Under the pieces are notes generated by a model. It did not search any database, was not told where the DNA came from, and worked only from the letters and a program-made list of their open reading frames with translations. A DNA stretch of 32,661 bases from Firmicutes bacterium HGW-Firmicutes-3 (GTDB lineage Bacteria > Bacillota > Clostridia > Lachnospirales > Vallitaleaceae), in assembly GCA_002841435.1 (NCBI GenBank), contig PGZS01000009.1:1-32661 (forward strand), given 5' to 3'. Below are positions 8,381 to 17,277 of the stretch, one piece after another. The stretch's first letter is position 1. Each line of letters begins with the position of its first letter. The position numbers were made by a program, and so were the translations under genes.

Positions 8381-9409
8381 TTATTTAAAGTCTGCATAAT
8401 TTTTTGGTGTAACCGCTACATAAGGAACACGAACAGCTTTAACTTCATCAAGTGACCAGCTCGTACCTTCAATAGGGTCTTTACCGTTAGCTACGTTTAC
8501 ACTTAAATCAATAACTGCTTTTGCCTGGTTTTTACCATCATTAAGAACTGTACCATTCATTTCCCCATCAGCGATATGGTTTAGTGCTTGTTCAAGAGCA
8601 TCTACACCATATACCGGAATTGAAACGCCTTGTTCTTTCATAGCGTTAATAGCACCAAATGCCATACCATCGTTATTACAGATGACCAACTCGATGCTGT
8701 CACCAAATGAAGCTAACCAAGTAGCCATTTTATCATTACCACCATCTGTAGACCAATTTGGATCTGGTTGCATTGCTAATTCTTCAACCGGAATCCCTGC
8801 AGCATCAAATGCCTTAACTGAATATTCTGTTCTAGCTTCAGCATCCGGATGACCTGGTTCGCCTTTTAATAAAACATATTGAACTTTTCCGTCGCCATTT
8901 TTATCCCAATTGGCATTCGCTTTCCAATCATTTACCATCATGTCGCCTTGGATGATTCCAGCATCTGCTGAAGCTGTTCCAACATACCATACTTTGTCAT
9001 ACATAGCCATTGCGCCTTCTTCAGTTGCTTCTTTGTTAAAAAGAATTAATGGAATATTAGCGTCTTTAGCTTTTTGAATAATTGTACTAGCTGATGCCGG
9101 ATCAACCAAGTTAATTGCTAATATATCCACACCTTGTCCAATAAAGATATCCACTTGGTCGTTTAGCTTATTTTGTTGATTCTCTGAGTCAACGATATTG
9201 ATCTTCACGCCAGCTGCATCCGCATATTCTTTTAATGCAGGAGATACAACACCATTCATAAAGTTATCACCAAAGTTGTATATGTTGGCACCAATTACAA
9301 TTTCTTTTGCTCCTTGGTCCGTTGTTGTTTCAGGACCTTCTTCTTTAGCACACCCCACGATTGCTAATACCATTGTTAAAACTAACATCACACTTAATAA
9401 TTTTTTCAT
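8381..9409 (-). CDS. mglB: Galactose/glucose-binding lipoprotein of the mgl transporter
   Basis: This is the extracytoplasmic sugar receptor for MglAC. The 342-aa product has a lipoprotein signal (MKKLLSV ... LAIVGC, lipobox Cys at about 20) and a two-lobed periplasmic-binding fold. The calcium loop typical of galactose-binding proteins is present (DKNGDGKVQ at about 170, followed by a conserved GEPGHPDAEART). NNDGMAFGAINAMK and YGVDALEQAL match the sugar-contacting part of the C-lobe. AAGGAAGGG precedes the ATG. It is first in mglBAC and follows the sensor-type paralogue at 9541-10548. Confidence 0.92.
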   Translation of the reverse strand: MKKLLSVMLVLTMVLAIVGCAKEEGPETTTDQGAKEIVIGANIYNFGDNFMNGVVSPALKEYADAAGVKINIVDSENQQNKLNDQVDIFIGQGVDILAINLVDPASASTIIQKAKDANIPLILFNKEATEEGAMAMYDKVWYVGTASADAGIIQGDMMVNDWKANANWDKNGDGKVQYVLLKGEPGHPDAEARTEYSVKAFDAAGIPVEELAMQPDPNWSTDGGNDKMATWLASFGDSIELVICNNDGMAFGAINAMKEQGVSIPVYGVDALEQALNHIADGEMNGTVLNDGKNQAKAVIDLSVNVANGKDPIEGTSWSLDEVKAVRVPYVAVTPKNYADFK

Positions 9410-9446
9410 TTTTTCCCTTCCTTTTCGAATTATTTGTAATAAAGTA

Positions 9447-9464
9447 CAATCAAAATATTGATTG
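9447..9464. promoter_or_regulatory. Palindrome in the mglB leader
   Basis: CAATCAA-TATT-TTGATTG (minus-strand reading) is a 7-bp inverted repeat with a 4-base centre. It lies just downstream of the mgl -10, around +6 to +23. It could be an operator or a small 5' hairpin; the sequence cannot tell which. Confidence 0.35.
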
Positions 9465-9476
9465 CTTACTTTTTTT

Positions 9477-9485
9477 AGTATATCA
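9477..9485 (-). promoter_or_regulatory. Extended -10 promoter for mglBAC
   Basis: The minus strand reads TGATATACT, a TATACT box with TGn extension, about 68 bases before the mglB ATG. The -35 region is AT-rich and poor, which fits a promoter needing an activator such as the neighbouring YesN-type regulator. Confidence 0.45.
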
Positions 9486-9540
9486 TTCTATGAAATTATT
9501 AAAATGTGATATTCCACTATGCTTTTTATAAAATTTTGCA

Positions 9541-10548
9541 CTATTCATTACTATGGTACTTGTAAGAAATTAGTATATATTTGTTGTCAACCAACTCATA
9601 TTGTAGTTTTTCCTCATCATTTTCCAGAATATACTCTGATAGTTGCATTATAGCTTCCGCCATACTTTTTCCGTCATTAATGATTGTGCCATACATATAT
9701 CCTTTTTTAGTTAAGAGTTTAGCCTCTTCTAGTCCATCAATACCAACAATTCGAAAGGGAATATCTGTCACAACCCCATCTACTTCCATACCAAAATATC
9801 CATTATCCATTAAGTATTTTGAAGCCCCTATTGCCATAGCATCATTGTTACTAATTAACAACTCTATATCCTCACCAAATTCTGACATGATTTCATGCAT
9901 AGCTCGATAAGCTTTGGTTTCATTCCAATTAGCTACTTTTGTATGAAGCACTTCCACTTTAAAACCTTCTCCTTTAAGACCTTCAATAACTGATTTTGTC
10001 CTTTCTTCAGCATCTTGATGACCTTGCTCTCCTTTCAGAATCACACACTGAATAATATGGTCTCCATTTTTATCAAAACCACCTAGATTTTCTGTGTCAT
10101 TACCCAATCCCTCTGAAATTAATTTAGCTTGCATCATGCCCGATTCTCTTGCATCCGTCCCGACATAATATACATCTTCAAAATATTCCAGGTCTTCTTT
10201 AAGGGGTTCTCTATTAAAAAAAATAATCGGTATCTCCTCTTGAAGTGATTTTTTCACAAAAATATAAGAACTTAACCTTTCAACAGGGTTTATTACCAAT
10301 AAATCTACACCTTCTTTATATAACTTTTCTGCAATCTTATTTTGTACAATTTGTGACTTCTGACTATCATAATAAGTAATATCATAGCTTTTTTGATCAA
10401 AGGCTTTTAAATACTCTGAAACCCCTTTAATAAAAGGGTCCTCCATATCATAAATTAATACAGCAACCTTTTTCTTTTCCGGCCCGCATCCGCTAAAAAT
10501 AAAAACGAGTAATAATATCGATATTATAATTATTATCGTGTTTTTCAT
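9541..10548 (-). CDS. MglB-like sugar-binding lipoprotein, probably the sensory subunit of the adjacent kinase
   Basis: A 335-aa lipoprotein (signal ending in FIFSGC, Cys at about 21) of the galactose-binding family. It keeps the calcium loop (FDKNGDHIIQ) and the following GEQGHQDAEERT, plus SNNDAMAIGASK and VGIDGLEEAK, paralleling MglB next door. Its ATG overlaps the kinase stop (ATGA), with AAGGAG inside the kinase end, so it is translationally coupled to the kinase and not to the transporter. Known clostridial systems use such a dedicated binding protein to bring sugar to the sensor domain of a YesM/LytS-type kinase. I infer a sensing role. An extra transporter receptor is the alternative. 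Confidence 0.85.
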   Translation of the reverse strand: MKNTIIIIISILLLVFIFSGCGPEKKKVAVLIYDMEDPFIKGVSEYLKAFDQKSYDITYYDSQKSQIVQNKIAEKLYKEGVDLLVINPVERLSSYIFVKKSLQEEIPIIFFNREPLKEDLEYFEDVYYVGTDARESGMMQAKLISEGLGNDTENLGGFDKNGDHIIQCVILKGEQGHQDAEERTKSVIEGLKGEGFKVEVLHTKVANWNETKAYRAMHEIMSEFGEDIELLISNNDAMAIGASKYLMDNGYFGMEVDGVVTDIPFRIVGIDGLEEAKLLTKKGYMYGTIINDGKSMAEAIMQLSEYILENDEEKLQYELVDNKYILISYKYHSNE

Positions 10549-12314
10549 GTTTTATCTCCTTGTTCCAATATCTGTACCTTTAACTTATCACGAGGTATGC
10601 AGATACTCACAGTTGTGGTCTCATCTAATTCACTAGCTATTTGAATATAGGCTTTTTCACCATAAAATAATTTAATTCTTCGATATACATTTTTCATACC
10701 TATACTTCCTTTTTTATTACCATCCTCCATCACATGATGGATTTCTTCTATTTTTTCTTGAGTTATGCCATAACCACTATTCGTAACTTTAAGTATGACA
10801 TAACCATCTTCTTCAAAAACATGAATCGATATCCAACTTTTTTGATCATCTTTATCAATCCCGTGGTATATGGCATTTTCCACCAATGGTTGAAGAATCA
10901 ATTTCATAATTCGAAGTTCAGCAATTTCCTGGTTGCACTCAATTTTATAAATAAATCTATCATTGTATCTCATTCTTTGTATCAGTAAATAACTCTCTAT
11001 ATGTTGTAATTCTTCAAAAATCGGTATAAACTGTTTCCCTTTAGATAAACTCACTCTAAAATAGGTTGACAAAGCACCCACTGTATCTACCAAATCTTTA
11101 TTTCTATTTTCTTCAGCCAACCAGATCATGCAATCTAATGTATTATATAAAAAATGAGGGTTTATTTGATTTTGAAGCGCTCTAATCTCTGTCTTGCGCT
11201 TGCTTTCCTGTTCTTTTATCACTTCATCCATTAACGCATGTATTCGATCTATCATGCCATTAAACCCGGTGATAACTGTAGTGATCTCTTTTTGCCCTTC
11301 TATCTCCACTTTTGAATCATCATTACCATGATGGAAGCGAACAATTGCTTTATTTAATTTTTTTAGCGGGTTTGTAATTTGCATCGCTACAAAATAAGCT
11401 ACTAAAATAGTAATTAACATCGTAATAACAATGACACTAGCCGCTGTATACAACGCATTTGTCGTACCTTTTTCAAAGGCATTAATGTCTTGAAAAGTGG
11501 CTATACGCCACCTAGTCGAACCAATTGTATTAATATTAACAACCACTTGCGTTCCATTAATTGTTAATGACTCGCTCCCAAAAATCAACGCCTTAACTGT
11601 ATTGTAACTTTTACTATTGTAACCATACTGACTTACATCTGATGAATAGACAATCTGATCCTTATCATCTAAGATAAGGATATGCCCTTTTTCCCCAAGA
11701 TTGGATACATTGGACAGAGAGTCTAATCCTTCGAAATTCATATCAATCAGCAAGACCCCTGATTTAATTATGTTTCCTTCTTGATACTCAAAAGCTTTTG
11801 ATACAGATATTACTTCACCCATATTAACTTCATAGATTTCTTGCATTTTTGGAGAAGAAAAGTGAATGATTTTTGCATCAAAAATAGCCGTTTTATACCA
11901 TTCTTGAAGGGCAATTAATGAAAATTGTTTTTCAATATTTTGAGTTGAAACTATGACTTGACCAGAATTATCAAAAAGCACTACCGATACAATACTATCT
12001 TCAAGGTTTTCCAAGGTCGAAAACAAATCCAATACTTGTTCTTTGTCCATCATCATGTCGTAGTCCAATGCTTTTTTTTGCAATAGATTTGCAATGCCTT
12101 CAACGCGATTTGTATAATTTTCATAATTAAAAACAATTTGTTTGTTAATCTCACTTGCTTGATCATAAACCAGATCCTTACTCGTCCTTGTACTAATATA
12201 ATACACAGATAATGCAGATATTGTTACAGACACCGCCAATACAACTGTAATTGTCGCTATAATCGTCTGCATAATTGTAAAATGATTCATCGAAAAACCT
12301 TTAGTATGCTTCAT
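10545..12314 (-). CDS. YesM-type sensor histidine kinase
   Basis: A membrane kinase of 589 aa. It has TM1 at about 14-40, an extracytoplasmic sensor domain (41-287), TM2 at about 288-310, HAMP (311-365), His_kinase with the phospho-accepting histidine in QINPHFLYNTLD (H387), and HATPase_c with an N-box at LQPLVENAIYHG (N480) and a G2-like GSIGMKNV (536-543). I chose the ATG at 12312-12314 because AAAGGAG lies 10 bases before it; it overlaps the end of the regulator gene by 14 bases. A start at 12290 (MNHF) is also possible, and a longer frame to 12392 runs far into the regulator. Partner regulator is upstream, the MglB-like protein downstream. Its signal is probably galactose or a similar sugar. 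Confidence 0.92.
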   Translation of the reverse strand: MKHTKGFSMNHFTIMQTIIATITVVLAVSVTISALSVYYISTRTSKDLVYDQASEINKQIVFNYENYTNRVEGIANLLQKKALDYDMMMDKEQVLDLFSTLENLEDSIVSVVLFDNSGQVIVSTQNIEKQFSLIALQEWYKTAIFDAKIIHFSSPKMQEIYEVNMGEVISVSKAFEYQEGNIIKSGVLLIDMNFEGLDSLSNVSNLGEKGHILILDDKDQIVYSSDVSQYGYNSKSYNTVKALIFGSESLTINGTQVVVNINTIGSTRWRIATFQDINAFEKGTTNALYTAASVIVITMLITILVAYFVAMQITNPLKKLNKAIVRFHHGNDDSKVEIEGQKEITTVITGFNGMIDRIHALMDEVIKEQESKRKTEIRALQNQINPHFLYNTLDCMIWLAEENRNKDLVDTVGALSTYFRVSLSKGKQFIPIFEELQHIESYLLIQRMRYNDRFIYKIECNQEIAELRIMKLILQPLVENAIYHGIDKDDQKSWISIHVFEEDGYVILKVTNSGYGITQEKIEEIHHVMEDGNKKGSIGMKNVYRRIKLFYGEKAYIQIASELDETTTVSICIPRDKLKVQILEQGDKT

Positions 12315-13850
12315 TTTTTCTAAACTCCTTTGGTGATTGACCAGTAGTCTTTTTAAAGCTATGGCTAAAATAGTAAACATCTTTATAGCCACATTTTTCA
12401 GTGATGGTCACCATTTTATCTTCGGTGCTTTTTAATAACAACTTAGCATGGTCGATTCTTTTTGAAACCAAATAGCGATTAAATGTTGTATCCGTCTCCT
12501 TTTTAAATAAAGTACTTAAGTAAGATACGCTAATATTAAACACATCACTGACCATATCCATGCTCATTTCAGGGTTATCATAGTGTTGTTCTAAATAGGC
12601 AATAATATCTTGCATGAGTTTAGATGATTTTCTTGTTTTTCTAACCGCAATATCCGCCTTCATCTCAGACGTAAGCTTCGTAATCAACTTCATGAAGCCA
12701 TCAATATTCTTAGATTCAATATACGTCTTAATTGTATTAATATCTAAAGACCGCCTCAAATTAGCACTCACGCTGTCTGAATACTCTATCAACAATCCGC
12801 TAAGTGTAACTATGACACAAAAATAATCATAAATGTTTTCTTCAATAATCTTTAGAGTGAGCTTACTTATATACTCTGAAAAATCTTGTTCATTCATGTA
12901 CCTCATATTTTTTTTAAATTCATTAATATCTTCTACATTAAAAGTCTTCTTGTCAGAGATTATATTGTTGTCACCATAGTAATTTATGGTATTTGAATCA
13001 TCAACGCCATATGATTCTAATTCAAATTGGCTTTGTCTATAAAGATCAAATAAATTCTCAAACCTATCAGAAACACTGACACCCATTGCAATATCGGCCA
13101 AAATATATTTCTTTATATAGTTAATCACCTTATATAAAACAAGATCTAATGTTTTCTTAAAGTCGTCTCTGTCTGCTTCAACAATGCTCACAATATCTTG
13201 TCCGAAAAGAATGTGATAAGCATTAAAGGTCTCATTAACTATCTCTTCCATCATCAGAAAGCATTGGTTTTTCTTCTTCTCTAATTCAATAATATTACCT
13301 GAGAAATTCATTAATCTCGTACAGATTACTACATGAGGTTGAATGATGCTTATCCCTACTTCATTAACCATTATTTCATCATCATTGTTTAGCTGATATT
13401 CATTTAGATAATGATAAATGATACGATTTCTCATTTGATTTAAAAACATTTCTTCTTTTAGTTTTATATGTTCATTTTCAGCATCCAAAGACTGTTTTAT
13501 CTTGTCTAAGAATTCCTCAACATTTCCACTCGTTATTGGCTTCGACAAATATGCCACAACATCTAAATTAATTGCTTCTTTAAGATAACTTCATCATATC
13601 CGGAGATAATCGCCACTTTTACTGTCGGATAACTTTTTCGAATAATGCGTGTCAATTCAATACCATCTACAAAAGGCATCTTAATGTCTGTGATGACAAC
13701 ATCCGGCGTTTTTTCCTCCAATAAATCCAATGCATCATAACCGTTTGAGGCTGAACCAATGACTTCAAAGGCTTCCTGACCCTCGATTTTTGATGCAATT
13801 CTTCCTCTCACTTCATCTTCATCATCTACCAAAACGATCGTATATTTCAT
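12301..13850 (-). pseudogene. YesN-type AraC-family response regulator, broken by a frameshift
   Basis: Two frames together give a regulator of about 515 aa. The first (13850 to 13563) is a receiver domain with VDDEDE, phospho-acceptor D55 in ITDIKMP and IISGYDE, then stops. The second (codable from a GTG at 13557 to 12301) continues with AYLSKP, which contains the receiver's conserved lysine, a long middle domain, and a C-terminal AraC helix-turn-helix (MDMVSDVFNISVSYLSTLF ... SPKEFR). Reading the second frame upstream gives YLKEAINLDVVAYLSKP. A 4-base loss just after SGYDE (junction at 13589/13590) would explain the break, since related proteins have one or two extra residues there. It is the likely activator of mgl. 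Either a real mutation or a sequence error. Confidence 0.85.
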
Positions 13851-14062
13851 GGCTCACCTCTATTAGCCTACAAATAATAGGTTGATTTTTTGTAATATTT
13901 ACTAGAATTCCTGTTTATATCCAATGAACTCTCATACCTTATATACTACAATAATACAGTCCAAACTAACTGTCTATCTTTTTATTATATAGGAAGTAAG
14001 AACGCTACTGTAATTAATTGTTTAGTCTACCTTTTATAAAGTTAATTATTTAACAAATAAGG

Positions 14063-14091
14063 TTGACGCATATAGCAAAACGCGATATAAT
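14063..14091 (+). promoter_or_regulatory. Strong promoter for the T-box/serA operon
   Basis: TTGACG and a perfect TATAAT are exactly 17 bases apart. Transcription would begin near 14098, just before the T-box stem I. The part of the gap between here and the regulator start (13851-14062) shows no gene. Confidence 0.85.
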
Positions 14092-14097
14092 AGTCAA

Positions 14098-14328
14098 TAA
14101 TTTCATATATTTATGGCACAGATGAGGAATAGTATAATTAATTAAGTATTAAGAGAGCTGATGGTCGGTGAAAATCAGTTGCTTAATGATTTGAATCCAC
14201 CTCGGAGCTTTTGGGTAATACCAAACGTATATAAGGCGATAACTTAATCGAGTGGATACAATGTATCAACTAGGGTGGCAACGCGGGTAAACTTCTCGTC
14301 CCTTTTTTGGGATGGCGGAGTTTTTTTA
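14098..14328 (+). ncRNA. T-box leader, probably serine-specific (UCC specifier)
   Basis: T-box leaders bind an uncharged tRNA and let transcription continue when that amino acid is scarce. The stem I core AGAGAGCTGATGGTCGGTG with its returning AAAATCAG is at 14151-14178. The specifier region GAATCCACCTCGGAG is at 14193-14207; taking the triplet after GAA gives UCC, serine. The hallmark AGGGTGGCAACGCGGG is at 14272-14287, where it would pair with the tRNA acceptor end, and it is followed by the competing terminator. serA downstream fits a serine signal. The T-box itself is certain. The codon reading assumes the usual GAA-codon-A layout; AUC (Ile) in a shifted frame is the main alternative. Confidence 0.93.
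14289..14328 (+). terminator. T-box regulated terminator
   Basis: AAACTTCTCGTCCC and GGGATGGCGGAGTTT form a stem with some G-U or unpaired positions around TTTTTT, followed by a T run. Its 5' arm overlaps the end of the T-box sequence, as needed for the antiterminator switch. Confidence 0.85.
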
Positions 14329-14337
14329 TTTGTATTT

Positions 14338-14459
14338 ATGGTTAAGGTGTCAAAACTATATAGTTGAACTTTCGCATACAATATATAGTTATGAATATAT
14401 CATGTAATCTATATATTGTATGTGAATTAAGTGAAACTTAGTTTTGACCCTATAACCAT
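14338..14459. repeat. 122-bp long imperfect palindrome between the T-box and serA (MITE-like)
   Basis: The outer ends ATGGTTA/TAACCAT pair, then GTCAAAACTA pairs with TAGTTTTGAC, and further in CATACAATATATAG pairs with CTATATATTGTATG. Nearly the whole element can fold into one hairpin. The 5-base sequence TTTAT occurs at both edges (14335-14339 and 14459-14463), partly overlapping the palindrome ends, as a target duplication might. It has no coding capacity and no T run. It lies after the T-box terminator, so every read-through transcript would contain it. Whether it is a mobile element or a processing/stability hairpin is not decided by one copy. Confidence 0.65.
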
Positions 14460-14480
14460 TTATAAAGAAAGGATGACTTT

Positions 14481-16061
14481 ATGAAAATTTTAGTTGCTGA
14501 GAAAATTGCAGATGAGGGAATTGAATTTTTAAAATCAAAACAAATGAGTGTCACTGTTGATTATGGATTAAGTCGTGAAGCACTATTAAAATCCATTGGA
14601 GATTATGATGCACTCATTGTAAGAAGTGTTACTAAAGTTAATGAAGAACTCTATCAACATGCAAAAAAATTAAAAGTGATTGGCCGTGCTGGAAATGGTG
14701 TAGATAATATCGAACTATCCGGAGCTACGGAGAGAGGTATCATCGTTGTAAATACCCCCGATGCCAATACCGTATCAGCGGCTGAACATACAATAGCACT
14801 GATGCTTTCTCTCTCAAGGAATATTCCAAGAGCAGATGCACATATAAAATCAAGACAATGGGACAGAACCTTATTTCAAGGTGTTGAAATGATGGGCAAA
14901 ACCCTTGGTGTTATTGGTCTAGGTAGAATAGGAACGATGGTTGCAACCAGAATGCAATCTTTTGGAATGGATGTCATCGCATATGATCCTTATATCAATG
15001 CAGACAAATTCGAACGGTTTAATGTGAAACGTGCCAATACACTTGATGAACTGTTAGACATTTCGGATTTTATTAGTGTGCATACACCTAAAACAAAAGA
15101 AACCCTTGGCATGATTAATGAAAACTCTTTCAAACGCGTAAAAAAAGAAGTACGTATTATCAACTGTGCTCGCGGCGGAATCGTAGATGAAAAAGCGCTT
15201 TACGATGCAATAAAAGAAGGTATCGTTGCCGGCGCAGCTATTGATGTATTAAAGGACGAACCCCATCCTATATCACCCTTACTCGATCTTGAAGAAACCA
15301 TCATCACCCCACATCTTGGCGCTGATACAATTGAAGCTCAAAAAAATGTAGGCGAGACGGTAGCTGTTGAAGTCTATGAGGCCCTAAAAGGAAAACTCAT
15401 TGCAAATGCTGTTAATTTACCAAGCCTCTCTGTTCATGAACTTGAACAGATGAAACCCTTTCTCACACTTGTTGAGCGTATGGGAAAACTCTATCATCAA
15501 ATACACAATGAAGTTGCTGAAACAATTGAATTCATTTATAAAGGGGAATTATCTCACCACTCAACAGAACCACTTGTACTCTCTTTTATAAAAGGACTTT
15601 ATGAAACTGTTTTAGATACCCCTGTAACCTATGTAAACGCAAGAATACTTGCTGAAAACAGAGGTATTGCTATATCCGAAAGAAGAGTAAGTACATCCGA
15701 TGAATACTCAAATTCCATAGCAATAAAACTTCATAGCAAAAATGAAGTATTCGAAATAGAAGGTACTGTTTTAGGAAAGGGTGAACCACGAATTGTAGCT
15801 ATTAACAATTATTCAATAGATATTGTGCCCAAAGGGAATATGTTGCTCATTGAGAACAACGATAGCCCTGGTATGATTGGTGCTATTGGCCATATCCTTG
15901 GAAAAAACAACATCAATGTTTCAACCATGAATGTTAGTCTCTCTCAAACACACAAATCTGCTTTAATGCTTCTCACTGTAGACCAGACAATCCATGATGG
16001 TGTTCTCCTTGAGATTCATCAGCATCCAGGCATTTTAAAAGCTTGGTCACTTAAAATATAG
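14481..16061 (+). CDS. serA: D-3-phosphoglycerate dehydrogenase, long form with ACT domain
   Basis: SerA oxidises 3-phosphoglycerate to 3-phosphohydroxypyruvate with NAD+, the first step of serine synthesis in the cytosol. The 526-aa product is the long type. It has a substrate/nucleotide core (1-315) with GLGRIG (146-151), catalytic Arg231 in CARGG, Glu260 in DVLKDEP and His278 in TPHLGA. An intervening ASB-like domain runs about 320-450, and a C-terminal ACT domain (about 453-526, LLIENNDSPGMIGAIGHIL) would be the serine-feedback site. AAGGA stands 7 bases before the ATG. Expression should rise when serine-charged tRNA is low, through the T-box. Confidence 0.95.
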   Translation: MKILVAEKIADEGIEFLKSKQMSVTVDYGLSREALLKSIGDYDALIVRSVTKVNEELYQHAKKLKVIGRAGNGVDNIELSGATERGIIVVNTPDANTVSAAEHTIALMLSLSRNIPRADAHIKSRQWDRTLFQGVEMMGKTLGVIGLGRIGTMVATRMQSFGMDVIAYDPYINADKFERFNVKRANTLDELLDISDFISVHTPKTKETLGMINENSFKRVKKEVRIINCARGGIVDEKALYDAIKEGIVAGAAIDVLKDEPHPISPLLDLEETIITPHLGADTIEAQKNVGETVAVEVYEALKGKLIANAVNLPSLSVHELEQMKPFLTLVERMGKLYHQIHNEVAETIEFIYKGELSHHSTEPLVLSFIKGLYETVLDTPVTYVNARILAENRGIAISERRVSTSDEYSNSIAIKLHSKNEVFEIEGTVLGKGEPRIVAINNYSIDIVPKGNMLLIENNDSPGMIGAIGHILGKNNINVSTMNVSLSQTHKSALMLLTVDQTIHDGVLLEIHQHPGILKAWSLKI

Positions 16062-16072
16062 GAGGTTTCACA

Positions 16073-17152
16073 ATGAATAAAAAAATTGCAGTCATCCCAG
16101 GAGACGGTATCGGAACTGAGGTTATGGAGGAAGGCGTAAAAGTACTTCAGCACTACTTATCACTTCAAGGATTGCCTTTAGCCCAGTTAACACATTACCC
16201 TTGGGGGTGTGAATATTATCATCATACCGGTCGAATGATGCCAGAAGATGGCATGTTAGAACTTGAGAAATACGATGCCATCTTATTAGGTGCTGTTGGT
16301 TATCCTGGCGTTCCGGACCATATTTCACTACGAGAGTTATTATTAAAAATACGACAAGGCTTTGACCAATCTATAAACTTAAGACCCATCAAGTTATTAA
16401 ATGGTGCACCTTGTCCTCTTAAGAATAAAACACCCAAAGATATTGATTTTGTGGTTGTAAGAGAAAATGTAGAAGGTGAGTATTCAGGACACGGTGAATT
16501 CAAAGATGTAGGTACGGATGACGAAGCTGCTCATCAGACCGGCGTCTTCACCAAAAAAAATACCGATCGGGTTATGAAATACGCTTTCGAGCTCTCTCAA
16601 AAGCGAAATAGAGCAAAGAAATTAACCAGTGCAACAAAATCCAATGCTCTTAATTACAGCATGGTGTTTTGGGACAATAGGTTCAATGCTCTATCTGAAA
16701 ATTATCCAGATATAAAAACTGAGGTAAATCATGTAGATGCCATTAGTATGTATTTCGTACAAAGACCTGAATCATTTGACGTGGTAGTGGCCTCTAATCT
16801 ATTTGGTGATATTATTACTGACCTTGGAGCTGCACTTCAAGGCGGTCTAGGATTTGCAGCAAGCGCAAATCTAAATATAGAAGGTACCTACCCTTCCATG
16901 TTTGAGCCTGTTCATGGCTCTGCACCAGAAATTGCAGGCAAACAAATCGCCAATCCAATGGCTATGATATGGACTGTAAAGATGATGCTTGATCAATTGT
17001 ATCCAGAAATGACACACGATATAATTGTCGATGCAATTGAAGCCGTTCTCGTAGACGGAAAGTGTCTTACTAGAGATCTCGGTGGAAAGTCTACGACTTC
17101 CGATGTTGGCTCCGCAATATGTAATGCGCTCAACACACTGATTAAAAAATAG
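16073..17152 (+). CDS. NAD-dependent beta-decarboxylating dehydrogenase of the tartrate/D-malate type
   Basis: A 359-aa member of the isocitrate/isopropylmalate dehydrogenase family. These enzymes oxidise and decarboxylate 2-hydroxy acids using NAD(P) and Mg2+. Visible parts are the start VIPGDGIG, substrate arginines in LLLKIRQGF (R94), INLRP (R104) and VVRENVEGEYSG (R130), Lys189 in TSATKSN, metal aspartates D222, D246 and D250 in SNLFGDIITDLGA, and HGSAPEIAGK. HISLRELLLKIRQGFDQSINLRP is closer to tartrate/D-malate dehydrogenases (TtuC/DmlA) than to LeuB. AGGAGG overlaps the serA stop and the gap is 11 bases, so it shares the T-box operon. The substrate is not provable from sequence. Confidence 0.85.
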   Translation: MNKKIAVIPGDGIGTEVMEEGVKVLQHYLSLQGLPLAQLTHYPWGCEYYHHTGRMMPEDGMLELEKYDAILLGAVGYPGVPDHISLRELLLKIRQGFDQSINLRPIKLLNGAPCPLKNKTPKDIDFVVVRENVEGEYSGHGEFKDVGTDDEAAHQTGVFTKKNTDRVMKYAFELSQKRNRAKKLTSATKSNALNYSMVFWDNRFNALSENYPDIKTEVNHVDAISMYFVQRPESFDVVVASNLFGDIITDLGAALQGGLGFAASANLNIEGTYPSMFEPVHGSAPEIAGKQIANPMAMIWTVKMMLDQLYPEMTHDIIVDAIEAVLVDGKCLTRDLGGKSTTSDVGSAICNALNTLIKK

Positions 17153-17233
17153 CTTAGGATAAGAAGAACATCATTAAGCTATACTGATACAAGTAGGAAA
17201 GAAGAAATTAATAAAACTAAGAATTCATTTGCA

Positions 17234-17268
17234 AGAGCCTCCATATCTATTAAAGATATGGAGGCTCT
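17234..17268. terminator. Hairpin between two convergent genes
   Basis: A perfect 15-bp stem (AGAGCCTCCATATCT with its complement) with a 5-base loop lies between the dehydrogenase and the convergent binding-protein gene. T runs are poor on both sides; it is a likely bidirectional terminator. Confidence 0.65.
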
Positions 17269-17277
17269 AATAATCAT

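Noticed and set aside
13557-13600. Programmed -1 frameshift in the YesN-type gene at CTTAAAG
   Set aside because: The heptamer does not follow the X XXY YYZ rule (C TTA AAG), no downstream stem was obvious, and programmed shifts are not known in this family. A deletion or sequence error is simpler.
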